64,000 bases of DNA, from the NCBI GenBank assembly GCA_031216445.1, contig CM062210.1:10427501-10491500 (forward strand), read 5' to 3'. The notes beneath the pieces were generated by a model, which made no database searches, was not told where the DNA came from, and worked only from the letters and a program-made list of their open reading frames with translations. This stretch comes from Lateolabrax maculatus. Lineage: Eukaryota; Chordata; Actinopteri; Acropomatiformes; Lateolabracidae. Below, in pieces: positions 1 to 9,915 of the stretch (position 1 is its first letter; every line of letters starts with the position of its first letter). The position numbers were made by a program, and so were the translations under genes.

Positions 1-96
1 GGAGGCGAAGGCCTTCCCGCAGTGCTTGCACTTGAAGGGCCGCTCCCCGGAGTGCTGGCGGATGTGTGTGCGCAGGATGCTGGAGGCGGTGAAGGC
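1..96 (-). CDS. prdm14: PRDM14 coding exon 7 (partial)
   Basis: Residues 495-526: the histidines of finger 4 (H505, H509), a linker, and the start of finger 5 (C517, C520, GKAFAS). The acceptor is CTCCTGCAG at 98-97. The frame is still open at position 1, so the exon continues outside the window. Confidence 0.92.
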
Positions 97-786
97 CTGC
101 AGGAGAGGAGCACCGGCTCAGTTCGGTGTATCTGCTTTGCCATGTTAAAATTCACAGTCTCGGCAACGGCGATGATGGACCGGTTATAGAAACCTGTATT
201 TTTCATTTAATCGAATTAAACTAATTGAGCGTCACCTCTGACAGTTGTGTTTTTCGTTTGATCACTTTATGTAGGCTCGGGTAACTGAATTAGTCCAACA
301 TTTTCATTTTTTTTATCTGCATTTCCTATGAAGGCCTCATAACACTGTGAAATGATGTTGCTGAGACTGAGACTGTCCAGATGAGGAGGGAAAAAAGGGG
401 GATGAGGTTAAACAAAACCCTCTCTGGGTGCATAAAAAAGGGAGGATATCGAGAGAGAGAAAGAGAAAGAGAAAAAGAACAAAAAAAAAAAAAAAAAAAA
501 AAAAACTCCTGCTCATTCCGGGGCCGTAAATTAAAAAGTAGAGTCTCTGCAGACACAAGGGTGGGTGCACATCTGGCGATGATTAGCACCTAAGTGTCTC
601 CGTGGAGCGTGTCCGCCGAGGGACACAATAATGAGGGGCCCACTCCAAAATGCACCGTGAAACGAGGGAGCAGTGAATGGATCCAAAATGGCGAGGAAGA
701 GGAAGAGGAAGAGAAGCGAGAAGGAGGAGGAGGAGTACGAGGAGGCCTGCAGGTCCTGTACTTATGGAGCCAGAGGGGGGACTAAA

Positions 787-822
<36 letters not shown>

Positions 823-928
823 CTGGAAGACTATCCTGGAAGTAAAAGCCTTTAATACTTCCATTAGAGGGAAGAATAAAGAGACTGCTGCTGCACATTT
901 CTCTTCTCTCTTCAAACTATATGGTTAC

Positions 929-961
<33 letters not shown>

Positions 962-1456
962 TTCAGCACATTTTCGTTTAAAAGAATAGAATCACAGTAA
1001 CGTATCTGGGCTACATAAGGTTTGGATGTATTTTATAGGTTGGATGTATGCTGCTGTGCTCCTACCTTGTTGCAGTAGACACACTTGTACGGCCGCTCTC
1101 CGGAGTGCACACGCATGTGTTTGTTGAGACTGGACGACTGGGAGAAACTCTTTCCACACACTGAGCACTGCGGATCAGACACACACAGAGGACATCAGCA
1201 CCATGCAAAGTTATTAAGTCTAATTTAAATGTGTCATATATATATATATATTGGAACTTTAACTCATGTACATTTCTGTGGAAGAGTTTCTCCACATTTA
1301 AGACTTTTCATTTAAGAGATGTGTTGTTTGGAAAGGCACAATAAAGAGCATCATGTTTAATAACATTTTTTTTCCTATTTTTTTGAATAACTCGTTTTGT
1401 TGATGTAGTTTAGCTGTGATGCTTCAGGCTGTGGTCGCCACCAACCACAGCTCCTT

Positions 1457-1491
<35 letters not shown>

Positions 1492-1566
1492 CGAGGCCTA
1501 ATAATAAAAACCTGCGGGGAGCTGTCCTTTCAGCACCACGCAAACTTCACCGCGCGATGCGGCGCT

Positions 1567-1614
<48 letters not shown>

Positions 1615-3581
1615 GCTCTGCCTACCTTGTGAGGCCTGTGCTTCTCGTGGACGTGCAGGATGTGGATCCTCAGTCGGTCCCTCTTCTCGAACGACCTGCT
1701 GCAGAGGTTGCAGGGGAACTTCCTGTCGCCCTGGTCCACGCAGCGCGTGTACTTCAGGTGCTTGTCTCTGTAGTACTTGTAGGCGAACACCTTCCCGCAT
1801 CTGTCGCACTTGAATCCCTCACCAGAATCTGTGTGTGTGTGTGTGGAGGGAGATATAGAAGAAGAAGAATGTCCTTTAGTCTGGTGGCGTTGATCACAGC
1901 GGGAGTGGAGTCCGCAGCAGGGGTTAAATCCTGACCTTCCGCAAGGGGGGCCGCGTTGGCGTCCTCCCGGGGGTCCTTGAGGGTGAGCGGGATGCCGAGG
2001 AACTGCATGTAGCAGTCCCCGTACCACACCAGCAGCTCCTGGCCGGGCCCGATCTCCTTGCAGGCCTCGTAGAAGATCTGCCCCTGGACCTGCACCGCGA
2101 TGAGGTTCTGCTCGTCCGGGAAGCGGGCGCACTTCACCAGAGACATCCAGTTCCCCGAGCCTCCTCTGCCGTCCACAAAGTGACTCAAGCGGCCGTTTTC
2201 AAACACCTGGAGGAAAAGGAAAAGAGTTGTTGTTTTTTGTTTTGTTTTTTTTGCACGAGATAATCAGACTAATTGATCCATACGCGGGACAGGACTTCGG
2301 GAAGAACCGCAGCACGTTACCTCCCACATCAGAGTGTTGTCGTCGTACGTCTTGATCTCGCTGGTGTTGACCAGCTTTCCCTGGAAAGGTCCGAAGCGGG
2401 TCCCCTTGGGGACGCTGCTTTGGTCCGTGAAGACCCCGCGGTGGGACACGTTCCCCCAGGCCGCCTGGAGGACGGTCAGCCCTGCAGAGACAAAACACCG
2501 AGGCAAAGTCAGGTCGGGTCAGAGGCGACACACGGTTGATTTCTTGATTTCTGCACGGGAGGTTGGCAGGTCTCACCCTCCGGAAGTTCGAGCGTTTCCT
2601 TGTCCAGGGGGAGGATGAGGGGGTCGGACACTGGAAGAGAAAACACAAAACAAATGAGCAACAACAACAACAAAAAAAACTTTCAAAACAATCCAGGGGG
2701 GAGGTGAAGCAGGAATTGATGACTAACTCAATCTTATCATTTGATAAAGTGATCAGCAATATCAGACCCACAGTCAACAGACTTTCTGGTGATTTTCTTG
2801 CAGAATATTATTATAACCAAGGCCCAAGTCTGCCTCTCTATCTGTCCATATAAAACTCAACGAGCATCCAGCAGGTTGCAGAAGTCTCACCTGACTTTTC
2901 GGGCAGGGTCAGTCCTGATATGGCGTGGCCCACGCTCCGCTGCGGGTTCCCGGAGTATCCGTACAGCACCATGAACAAGTCGTCCTCGCTGAAGTTGTAG
3001 GACGTGCGCGCTTTTTCCGCGGACAGCTGCGCGCTCCGCAGGCGGAAGGCGCTCTCCTTGAGCGGCGAGGCGGCGGCGGCGGCGGCGGCTGCGGCGGCGG
3101 AGGAAGAGGAGGAGGAGGAGGAGGAGGAGGAGGAGCGATCGCTGGACGGGCTGCTGAAGTCCGAGGACAGCGGGCCGGCGGCGTGCTCGGTGACCACGGC
3201 CGCCAGCTCCTCCGGCTTGGAGCAGAGCGGGTGCCCGGCGAGCACGTGGCTCAGGTAGGGGGGGAGGCCCGCGGCGCTCAGCATGTGCTCGTGCAGGACC
3301 GAGGCGTGGGGCCCGGCCTGGCCGAAGAACGGGGGGGCCCCGCCGTGCAGCCCGAGCGGCAGGGACACCTGGGTGTCCGACACCAGGCGGCCGAGGGACT
3401 TGAGCGGGTGCAGGAGGCCGTGCGTCCGCGGGAAGAAGTCCACGTAGTGGGGGTGGTGGTGGGGGTGGGGGCCCGGGAGAGGGGCCGGGTAGAAGCCCCG
3501 GGCGGGGCTGCCCTTCAGCGCGCCGGCATGGTGGCCCTTGTCCTTCAGCACCACGGGGACGCTGGACAGGGACACCGACAT
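1..3581 (-). CDS. prdm14: PRDM14, PR/SET-domain zinc-finger protein (partial, 3' end outside window)
   Basis: Spliced gene; coding exons on the minus strand are 3581-2891, 2630-2577, 2481-2321, 2206-1936, 1828-1626, 1167-1066 and 96-1 (continuing off the window). Lengths 691+54+161+271+203+102+96 = 1578 nt keep one open frame of 526 residues, all with GT-AG borders. In order: a His/Pro-rich, Ser- and Ala-tract N-terminus; a conserved segment at residues 195-230 (YNFSEDDLFMVLYG); a PR/SET domain at about 249-370 with GNWM (320-323) and WYGD (363-366); then C2H2-type fingers from residue 398. Recognised by family knowledge: finger 2 and 3 sequences (KRDRLRIHILHVHEKHRPHK, QSSSLNKHMRVH) match vertebrate PRDM14. 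The mammalian protein is about 570 aa, so roughly 45-60 residues are missing at the window edge. PRDM14 is a nuclear transcriptional regulator of pluripotency and primordial germ cells; in zebrafish it is also linked to motor-neuron development. NCOA2 as upstream neighbour supports orthology. Confidence 0.95.
451..505. repeat. GA-rich tract followed by A25
   Basis: Simple repeat in the intron of PRDM14 between exons 6 and 7: alternating GA/GAAA units, then a 25-nt A run at 481-505. Confidence 0.9.
785..820. repeat. (AAT)n microsatellite
   Basis: About 12 AAT units in PRDM14 intron 6. The rest of the 97-1065 intron is simple-repeat rich, with no further exon seen. Confidence 0.9.
931..960. 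repeat. (AAT)n microsatellite, second copy
   Basis: About 10 AAT units, 110 bp from the first AAT array. Confidence 0.9.
1066..1167 (-). CDS. prdm14: PRDM14 coding exon 6 (zinc finger 3, start of 4)
   Basis: 102 nt, residues 461-494. Finger 3 has C461, C464, H477 and H481 (CSVCGKSFSQSSSLNKH). A standard linker (SGERPYK) and the two cysteines of finger 4 (C489, C492) follow. Acceptor CCGCAG, donor AAG|GTAGGA; phase 0 at both ends. Confidence 0.93.
1566..1613. repeat. (TG)7 followed by G33 homopolymer
   Basis: The plus strand reads (TG)n then 33 uninterrupted G (1581-1613). In the PRDM14 pre-mRNA it is a C33 tract beginning 12 nt after the exon 5 donor. Confidence 0.9.
1626..1828 (-). CDS. 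prdm14: PRDM14 coding exon 5 (zinc fingers 1 and 2)
   Basis: Residues 393-460. Finger 1 has C400, C403 and H416, with a cysteine (C422) in place of the last histidine. Finger 2 has C432, C435, H448 and H453. The exon ends HEKHRPHK at donor AAG|GTAGGC. The acceptor is a CA-repeat tract ending CACAG instead of a standard pyrimidine tract. A 33-nt homopolymer lies just inside the downstream intron (1581-1613). Confidence 0.93.
1936..2206 (-). CDS. prdm14: PRDM14 coding exon 4 (PR domain, second half)
   Basis: Residues 303-392 plus one base. It contains FVDGRGGSGNWMSLVKCARF, EQNLIAVQVQGQIFYEACKE and ELLVWYGDCY, the C-terminal part of the PR/SET domain. PRDM14 is generally regarded as acting through partner recruitment (CBFA2T family) rather than through its own methyltransferase activity; that is family knowledge, not visible here. 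Acceptor CTCCAG, donor GAAG|GTCAGG. Confidence 0.93.
2321..2481 (-). CDS. prdm14: PRDM14 coding exon 3 (PR domain, first half)
   Basis: Residues 249-302, beginning GLTVLQAAWGNVSHRGVF and containing RFGPFQGKLVNTSEIKTY and DDNTLMWE, which is the start of a PR/SET fold. The acceptor is CTCTGCAG and the donor is GAG|GTAACG (phase 0). Confidence 0.93.
2577..2630 (-). CDS. prdm14: PRDM14 coding exon 2
   Basis: A 54-nt exon (residues 231-248, VSDPLILPLDKETLELPE) between acceptor CTTCCAG and donor GGAGG|GTGAGA. It links the N-terminal motif to the PR domain. It is too short to stand out as an ORF and was found by frame continuity: phase 1 in, phase 1 out. Confidence 0.85.
2891..3581 (-). CDS. prdm14: PRDM14 coding exon 1 (N-terminus)
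   Basis: Starts at ATG 3581-3579 (MSVSLSSVPVVLKDKG) and ends at donor CAG|GTGAGA in phase 1. It encodes residues 1-230 plus one base. It holds a His/Pro-rich stretch (PHPHHHPHY), a run of 12 serines followed by 10 alanines (codons 3134-3069), and the family motif YNFSEDDLFMVLYG at 195-208. It is strongly GC-rich compared with the flanking introns. The upstream N-terminus is poorly conserved with mammals; only the last 36 residues look family-specific. No other in-frame ATG is visible upstream in this exon. Confidence 0.9.
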
Positions 3582-3624
3582 GACGGTGCGGCGGGAGACA
3601 AGGAGGCTCAGATGGAGGGGGGTC
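3582..3624 (-). other. prdm14: PRDM14 5'UTR part of coding exon 1 (probable)
   Basis: A long pyrimidine tract at about 3690-3630 on the minus strand (T-run then CCCCCTC) ends in ACTGAAG|GACC. This is a plausible acceptor placing the exon start at 3624, 43 nt before the start codon. An alternative AG nearer the ATG cannot be excluded. Confidence 0.4.
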
Positions 3625-4592
3625 CTTCAGTGGAGGAGGGGGAGAAAGAGGGGGACAAATGCAAGAAAAAAAAAAAAGGAATCATGACATGAAGACCACA
3701 CCTGAATGAATCACTTTAGATTATTTTGCGTTTACTTCAGTAACTCAACTGGTGTAACTTCTAACAAACAATGCAGTCCACTGGACAACCCTCATTATTG
3801 GGAATCAAGCCCACGTTATTTATTCCTCAGTGAATATATATCAACAATATGTTTTAATGAATCTACAACGTGTAAAACACAGCCAGCATTTAGATTCAAA
3901 ACACCTAAATGTAGACCAGTGCGGGTGTAAATATTGGGCGAGGATCGGACAAAGATATGGCAGAGTGAGTGAAACTGGACAGCCCGATTTTGCAATATTT
4001 CCAGCCGAGAGGACACACACATCAAATGTTCATCAGCGGGCCTTAAGGTGGTGTCTTCTTCTTTTCTTTTTTTTTTTTTTTCTGGGAAACGTTTACCAAT
4101 CAGCCAGTAAATAGAGAGACAAACCAGGGTCATGACACTAATTAAAGAACAGTCGGCCGGAGCAGAGGTCAACATTAATGGAGCCTTTTATGGACTTTAC
4201 AATTACAGTCCGATCCCGGCAAAACAAGACATCAGCAGGGGGATTGTTGGAGCATTATATGGGCTGAAGGAAATGATTGTGATCAGGAAAAATAAAACAG
4301 GCGAGTTTGGAATTTAACAGAAGAGAAATGAAAAGGAATAAATATACAAGTGTGTCATGTTTTTTTGCGTAATCTCCAGCCTATGGAAACACTAATTGGA
4401 CTATCCTAATCCTATAGTAGTTTTTTCTTTTTTTTTTAAAGAATATATGAATACATCTTAAAATAGGCCTATCACATAAAAAAAAACGAGTTACTTAGCG
4501 AGTACCACAGACTGTAATTATCTATAGAAATATGCAACAATGGGCTGTTGCAGTGATTTTGTTTTTAAAATAAATTAGGACAGGAAGCTTAC
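3625..4592 (-). other. PRDM14 intron 1 (between the non-coding and first coding exon)
   Basis: AT-rich with short A and T runs and no convincing coding potential. A more balanced, non-repetitive block at about 4140-4320 could be a regulatory element, but nothing in it is diagnostic. Confidence 0.4.
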
Positions 4593-4672
4593 CTTGTTAA
4601 ATCAAATGCGGGATGTTTCACAGTGAAGTTGTCTCTCTCATGTCCACAGGCTCCAGTCTTTAAACAACCTCC
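4593..4672 (-). other. prdm14: PRDM14 candidate non-coding exon 1
   Basis: A strong donor, AACAAG|GTAAGC, sits at 4593/4592. About 80-110 nt upstream on the minus strand is an AT-rich TATA-like stretch (about 4704-4690). This suggests a short untranslated first exon; the outer end is a guess. It would carry an 8-codon upstream ORF (4641-4618). No transcript evidence is available here. Confidence 0.4.
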
Positions 4673-4777
4673 CCGCGTGTGTTAAAACACAAAAAATAAA
4701 TAATCAGACGCAGCCGACATGCAGGGGTTAGATCCAGCAGGTCTACAGTCCGGACTGCTGCAGGAGCCTCTCTCTGC

Positions 4778-4808
4778 GTGTGTGTGTGTGTGTGTGTGTC
4801 TGTGTGTG
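4778..4808. repeat. (TG)n microsatellite
   Basis: Dinucleotide tract about 100 bp upstream of the presumed PRDM14 start site. Confidence 0.9.
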
Positions 4809-4918
4809 CTGGTCCCTCCTGGTCATCTGAGGGCACCCATACTGTACACGCTCAGGTCTGCTGGAGACGCCTCCTCCCATTGGCCCCGGAGTCAGCTCGG
4901 CCCCCTGCATCTCAAAAG

Positions 4919-4946
4919 CCCCCCCCCCCCCCCACCACCACCACCA

Positions 4947-4979
<33 letters not shown>

Positions 4980-4987
4980 ACCACCAT
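4919..4987. repeat. Compound C-run, (CCA)n, (CA)n repeat
   Basis: A C14 run, then CCA units, then about 15 CA units. Low-complexity DNA upstream of PRDM14. Confidence 0.9.
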
Positions 4988-5083
4988 CCCCGGGAATACA
5001 TTTTCTCAGGGACAACCCCACCCCTTAAACTTCTCCACAGCGGCCTGCTTTCTCTGCAACAATGAGTGAGGGATCGAGAGAGG

Positions 5084-5124
5084 ACCCCCCCCCACCCCAC
5101 ACACACACACACACACACACACAC
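5084..5124. repeat. C-run plus (CA)n
   Basis: A second C/CA compound tract 100 bp from the previous one, with similar architecture. Confidence 0.9.
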
Positions 5125-5944
5125 TTCATATATCTGATTTGATCTGAGGGACCCCCGGTGCAGGAGGCTATAGACGTGTTGTTGTGACTTGGATGTGGTG
5201 AATTAAGAAGAGAGAAAAGACATTTATCGGCCACATCTCTCTCTCTCTCTCTCTCTGACTCAGCTGAGAAAATGAGTCAAACTGAACCGGATCTCTATCA
5301 ATACTTTGTTATAGTTCACACACATTACCTGCATGGGTCTGATGCTTATCACTGACTGTTATGGTAATTCTGCTGTATCGTTGTTTGGGTTTTGTGTGTG
5401 TTTTCATGTTGAGTTTAGTGAGTTAGGCTACGGGCAAAAATGCTGGTGCGCGTCATTGGACCGTATAAAAACATCACATAAATAAAGTTACAGATCTACA
5501 CAGGCCTACTGGTTCATGTGTTTATACCGCTCATGTTTAGGCAATTAACAATAAATAAAACGAAAACTCGCTTAAATATTTCTGACTGAATTTGTTGCGA
5601 GTCCGTAGTGATGTAAGGTAATCTTTATTTGTGCTATTTGTGATATATCGTCATCTTAAAATTCAATATTTAACTGTTAAATTGTGTTAACTTTAAAACT
5701 CAGATTACAGTTTATTTGAGTACGGTGTCCTGTATTGAACTTGGTTCGTCACATGTCACAATGATCACTTCCTTGTTGTTTCCGGCCGTTTTTGTATAAA
5801 AAAACTAAACACATTGTTCCTTCGTGCATATTTATGCATTGGGAAATAAAATGAAAAGGTGAATGGAGGCCTTCATTTTTTTTTTTTTTGCTTAAACCTC
5901 CTCTCTTCGCACCGGTCACATGAAAGAACAGTCGCTCCCTTAAA

Positions 5945-8900
5945 TACTGCAATAACAGAATTCTTTATTTACAAGGCAAATAGCATCAGCGAAGCCATAT
6001 TAGTTCACAACTTGCATAACTGTGGTTTTAACTTCTCTTGTATATCTAATTTTGCATAAAACGCTCACACACACTAGGGATACAAAGATGGATGCGGGTA
6101 TACAGTGTGATTCCTGTGAACAATGCAGAAAAAAAAAATATCTCGGGAAAACACAACAGTAAGCTTTCTTCAGAAAGTCCATATAGTATATTACATATTG
6201 CTTCAATATCCCTATGTATTATCATCTTTTCCATACAAACAGTGAGGGGGGGGGGGGGTAATGAAATAACAGAGTCTTCAACCCAACACAGAACAGAGAG
6301 CAATGATGAGGGACAGTTCAACTGTGACAAGAGTCTCCAGCGACTGCGAAGAGCTGGACAATGATGCACCCATTCAATATTGTACACAAGTCATTATACA
6401 AATTTATACAGACAGCGGTGTAATGTACAAGAACGAGAACGGACGAAATCTAAGGCATTATGCTAGGGTTTTTAGCATTTAAAGGTTGCATCTTAGCTCT
6501 AAGAAATTGGCAGACAATACAAAAGGGCATTTAAAGTTCTTCAAAACCATAAGTTAAAGAGAAAATATTTTCGTTTAGTGGGTCCAAAGCCTGGATATTT
6601 GTATAAGGGGCAAAATAATTTATTTGCACCTGTCCTCATTATAAATGCTAAAAAAATGCATTGCTACCACATGGCTTTAAATCTTTTCAAAATCTTGACA
6701 ATCTTTGGAAATTTGCAAAGGGCTGTGAATCATTCTTTAAAATGGCTCAAAAGGCTTGTTCTGCACTACTGTATGATACAATCAAAACAGCATTTATCTA
6801 AAAAAGTGTGATCTCCTGGTGGCCTGCAGCAAAACAACCGCAGGACATCTGCAATGATGACAACCAAAACATTAATGCAGACTTCCTTTGTCCCAAAGTT
6901 GACTTGCTACAGCTTCAAATTTCATGTAAGAACATAATAAAAAGAAAAAGAAATAAAATAAAGAAGCAACAATGGGCAACTTCCTACCTAAATGCTGAGA
7001 AGAACATGTTGCAACTGGACAACGCCATGCTGTCAACATGTTAATACACACCATCAGTCACATCCTTAGGCCTTAAATGACAATACATTCAGAATGATTC
7101 TCTTCTTGTTTTATGCTGCAACATCTACATAAGACCCTGTTAAGTGACATCATCATAAATTTCTTGTTTTCAGTGGGCTTCAAAGCGTACTAACCAACAG
7201 GTCCTCTCACTATGAAAATAAAAGCTGGTAGAATTCAGAAATCCAATTGAAAGGTGAGGATTATTTGGCTTGCTCCAAGTCTGTCCTGGGTTAAAATAGT
7301 TGATATAAAAAGTTTAGTTTTTTTTGAGGAAAATGTACTTTTGAGGTTAGAGAAGATGACATGCTTTACATCCTGTGAAGGTCAACCCAAACCCCTACTG
7401 GGGCACAAGAATAGCATGTCATTACTGAACACTTTATAGTTGAACTAACTGCCTGAGGTCATAAAATATGGCTAAGTGTCTGTCAGAGCAGGTCTCATGA
7501 ACCGTGCAGTCTTAACTCTGACCTCTGCTATAGAAGAGAGGCTGTAGGCCGAGAGGGTGTGTGTCAACAAGGGGATCACAAACTACCTCCCTCTCCAGGC
7601 CTCAGCCAATGCTGCATAATCTAACAGGAACGCTGTGTGTGGATGTAGACTTTCTTGGTACAAACTGCAATAAAAAACTGTGTTTAATACTGCATCCAAA
7701 CGTGGAGCAAAAATGTGTCCTTTTTATTCAGGAAACTGTACAAAAATTACAAAAACAAAAACACAAAAAAACCCCAAGAGTTTCTCAAGTAATCGTTATT
7801 GCTTGTTTACATCACACCAGAACAGTTTGCACCTAGCAGCTTGTATGAAGCATTTTTCACTCCAGACAACATAGAAAGCACACTTCTGTTATTTTTTTGA
7901 GTTATTGTATGGCTGTGTTGAAGTTGTTTTTTTTTTTTTCCTTTTTTGTCGTGTTCTATGCTAAAGGCAGAGTAGCAAGCGATAATCTGTACACTGTATA
8001 CACAGCACACCCCCTTACAACCCTTCTCTACCTCCCACCCCCTCCCCTGTCTGTATCGTACCAGAACATCAGAACATGAAGGCTCCCTCTCCACTTCCAA
8101 AAAAAACAAAACAAACGAAAAAAAAAAAAGAAAACCTGCTCTGCTTCAAGAGGCAGTTGTGACCAGACGGGGGAACCAAACCCTAAGGAATAAAATAAAT
8201 AGGAAAGAAAAATGTTTTACTTATTGGTATGTACAATCTCTGTAATTCATTTTTAAACCATATATGATTTTGACATCTTCTTCTGAAACTACAGGACCAA
8301 AGTATAATCCATTATTCAGGTTAATAGAAGAATCTTCTCAGAAAGAATACAACCATTACTGTTAAAATTATAAAAAAAAAGTGCCTCTTCGCACTTTCAG
8401 AAATATTTTTTCTTGTTGCTACTAGGATAAAGAATCATCTACAATAATTAAAATGAATCTATACAGAAAAATAAAACTTAATTTAATACACTATATAAAC
8501 CTCTTGACTAAATTAGTCTAATTATATAAATCACCATTCCACTCCAACAATTCTTCTGCAGTGTTTTTCAAGATCATTTTTTCAATCTTCATCTTCATTC
8601 TACATCTTAATTTCTCACAACAAGGAAAAAAAAACAAAAAGAAAACAAAAATAATAATAAAATAAAGAACAGCAAAAAGGCAAAACCGGCTAAGTGTTTG
8701 AGCTCCATCCATAAATTTTAACACAACTTGGAGTCTTTGCTGCCATTTTGGAACTATGTGGAAATGTCAAAAATGTGTGAGAAAAAGGTAGGACATAAAA
8801 GAAAAATCAGTGTACGTCATTTTTGAGATGAGATTGTAAATGGCCGCTGTCCACTGAGAGGAATACATTCATCAGAACAAGGGATCCCACCCACTGCTGC

Positions 8901-9271
8901 CCCCTTAGGTCAGTGTCCCCCACCAGAAGGCCTACAGTAAGTCACACTACGGTGAATGCAGCTGGACAGGCAGACAGACTGGCTCATCACAAGGCTCTCC
9001 TCCAGGAGGGTTAGGCATGTTGGACAGAGATCCACAATCCTTCCCCAGCCCTCTTCACACTCCTGTGTCTGTTCCGGGCCAGGCTCCTCCGGGGCTGCCG
9101 AAGAGGCCCAGCTGGGACAGACAGCAAACTTGGGCTGAGGACGGGGGCAGGGCACGGCCTGGCTGGTTCAAGGGGCAGTCGGTTGGTTATATGTTTGTAC
9201 AATTTTTAAAGGGCCGACGTGCTCCTTGCACCAGCTGATCACTGAGGTTCAGTTTAAGAACTCCATGAGGG
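5945..9271 (-). other. ncoa2: NCOA2 3'UTR
   Basis: Runs from the TGA at 9274-9272 to the candidate poly(A) site. It has no sizeable ORF in any frame, is AT-rich with many A/T runs and AUUUA-type motifs, and has one Pumilio-type element (minus TGTACATA, 8235-8228). The mammalian NCOA2 3'UTR is also several kilobases long. The first 350 nt after the stop are GC-richer than the rest. Confidence 0.65.
5964..5969 (-). terminator. ncoa2: NCOA2 polyadenylation signal (candidate)
   Basis: A minus-strand AATAAA at 5969-5964, with a T/G-rich downstream stretch (GTTCTTTCATGTG) at about 5932-5920. It fits a 3.3-kb 3'UTR. Other AATAAA sites upstream (6624-6619) and downstream (5716-5711, 5629-5624) are possible alternatives. 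Confidence 0.45.
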
Positions 9272-9283
9272 TCAACAGTATTT
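9272..9283 (-). CDS. ncoa2: NCOA2 terminal coding segment (KYC stop)
   Basis: Acceptor TTTCTCTGCAG followed by AAA TAC TGT TGA. Joined in phase 0 to exon 19 it gives ...GQEQKYC. KYC is the conserved carboxyl end of NCOA2, which is why this four-codon segment is believed despite its size. Confidence 0.85.
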   Translation of the reverse strand, partial: KYC

Positions 9284-9874
9284 CTGCAGAGAAACAACAC
9301 ATATTAAGCATTTGATGAATACACAATTCAACAGCACAAGTGTTTGGGTAACTTGAACTTGTAGAACTTTAACTTGCCTGGAGTAAATCAGCCACATGCG
9401 CAAAAGACTATACACAATTAGAAACCATCTTGAAACACACCATCAAGCCGTAAGTCAGTAAATCACAAAAGCCTGCACTAATGGCCAAACGGTAAATAAT
9501 TGAAATTATCTAAGTGCCAATATATTTATATAATCCTGGAAGGAGGATAAATCAAGTGACAGATATCCTGGTGTGTTACAACAGTCTGAAGTGCAGACAA
9601 TCAAACAGCAGCACCTTGGTTAAATATTCATGGCCCTTTATTGGGCTTAAAAGCATCACGGACAACAACAGAGAATTCCACATACCAAGCTAACAACACC
9701 AGGGAGACAAATGAAGAAGGATTAACTTGGTTGTCATTAAATAATCACCAGAAATGGAGTGCTGACAAAGGGAAAATCTTTGAACGTTTACCTGATTTTC
9801 AGTGAGTGAGGTCAGTTGTCTACGTGCAAGTGAAAGTCTGACTTGTAATCTCGCCAAATCAAATTTTACTGCAC

Positions 9875-9915
<41 letters not shown>

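Larger units (their letters stand above)
4673..5940. other. Intergenic gap between NCOA2 3' end and PRDM14 5' end
   Basis: About 1.2 kb with no coding signal. Besides the C/CA tracts and a (TC)n at 5235-5256, it holds a CCAAT motif in minus orientation (about 4878-4882) and two more minus-strand AATAAA hexamers (5629-5624, 5716-5711) that could serve longer NCOA2 transcripts. The PRDM14 promoter must lie here if exon 1 is correctly placed. Confidence 0.5.

Noticed and set aside
1416..1934. 172-codon plus-strand frame across PRDM14 exon 5
   Set aside because: Contains long poly-Phe, Gly and Cys/Val runs from homopolymers and is antisense to a confirmed zinc-finger exon.
2925..3692. 255-codon plus-strand open frame
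   Set aside because: Antisense shadow of the GC-rich PRDM14 first coding exon. Composition is Gly/Arg-rich from the reversed Ser/Ala repeats, and the minus frame is the one with homology.
4743..5124. Several overlapping frames upstream of PRDM14 rich in Cys-Val or Thr-His
   Set aside because: Translations of CA and C-run simple repeats.
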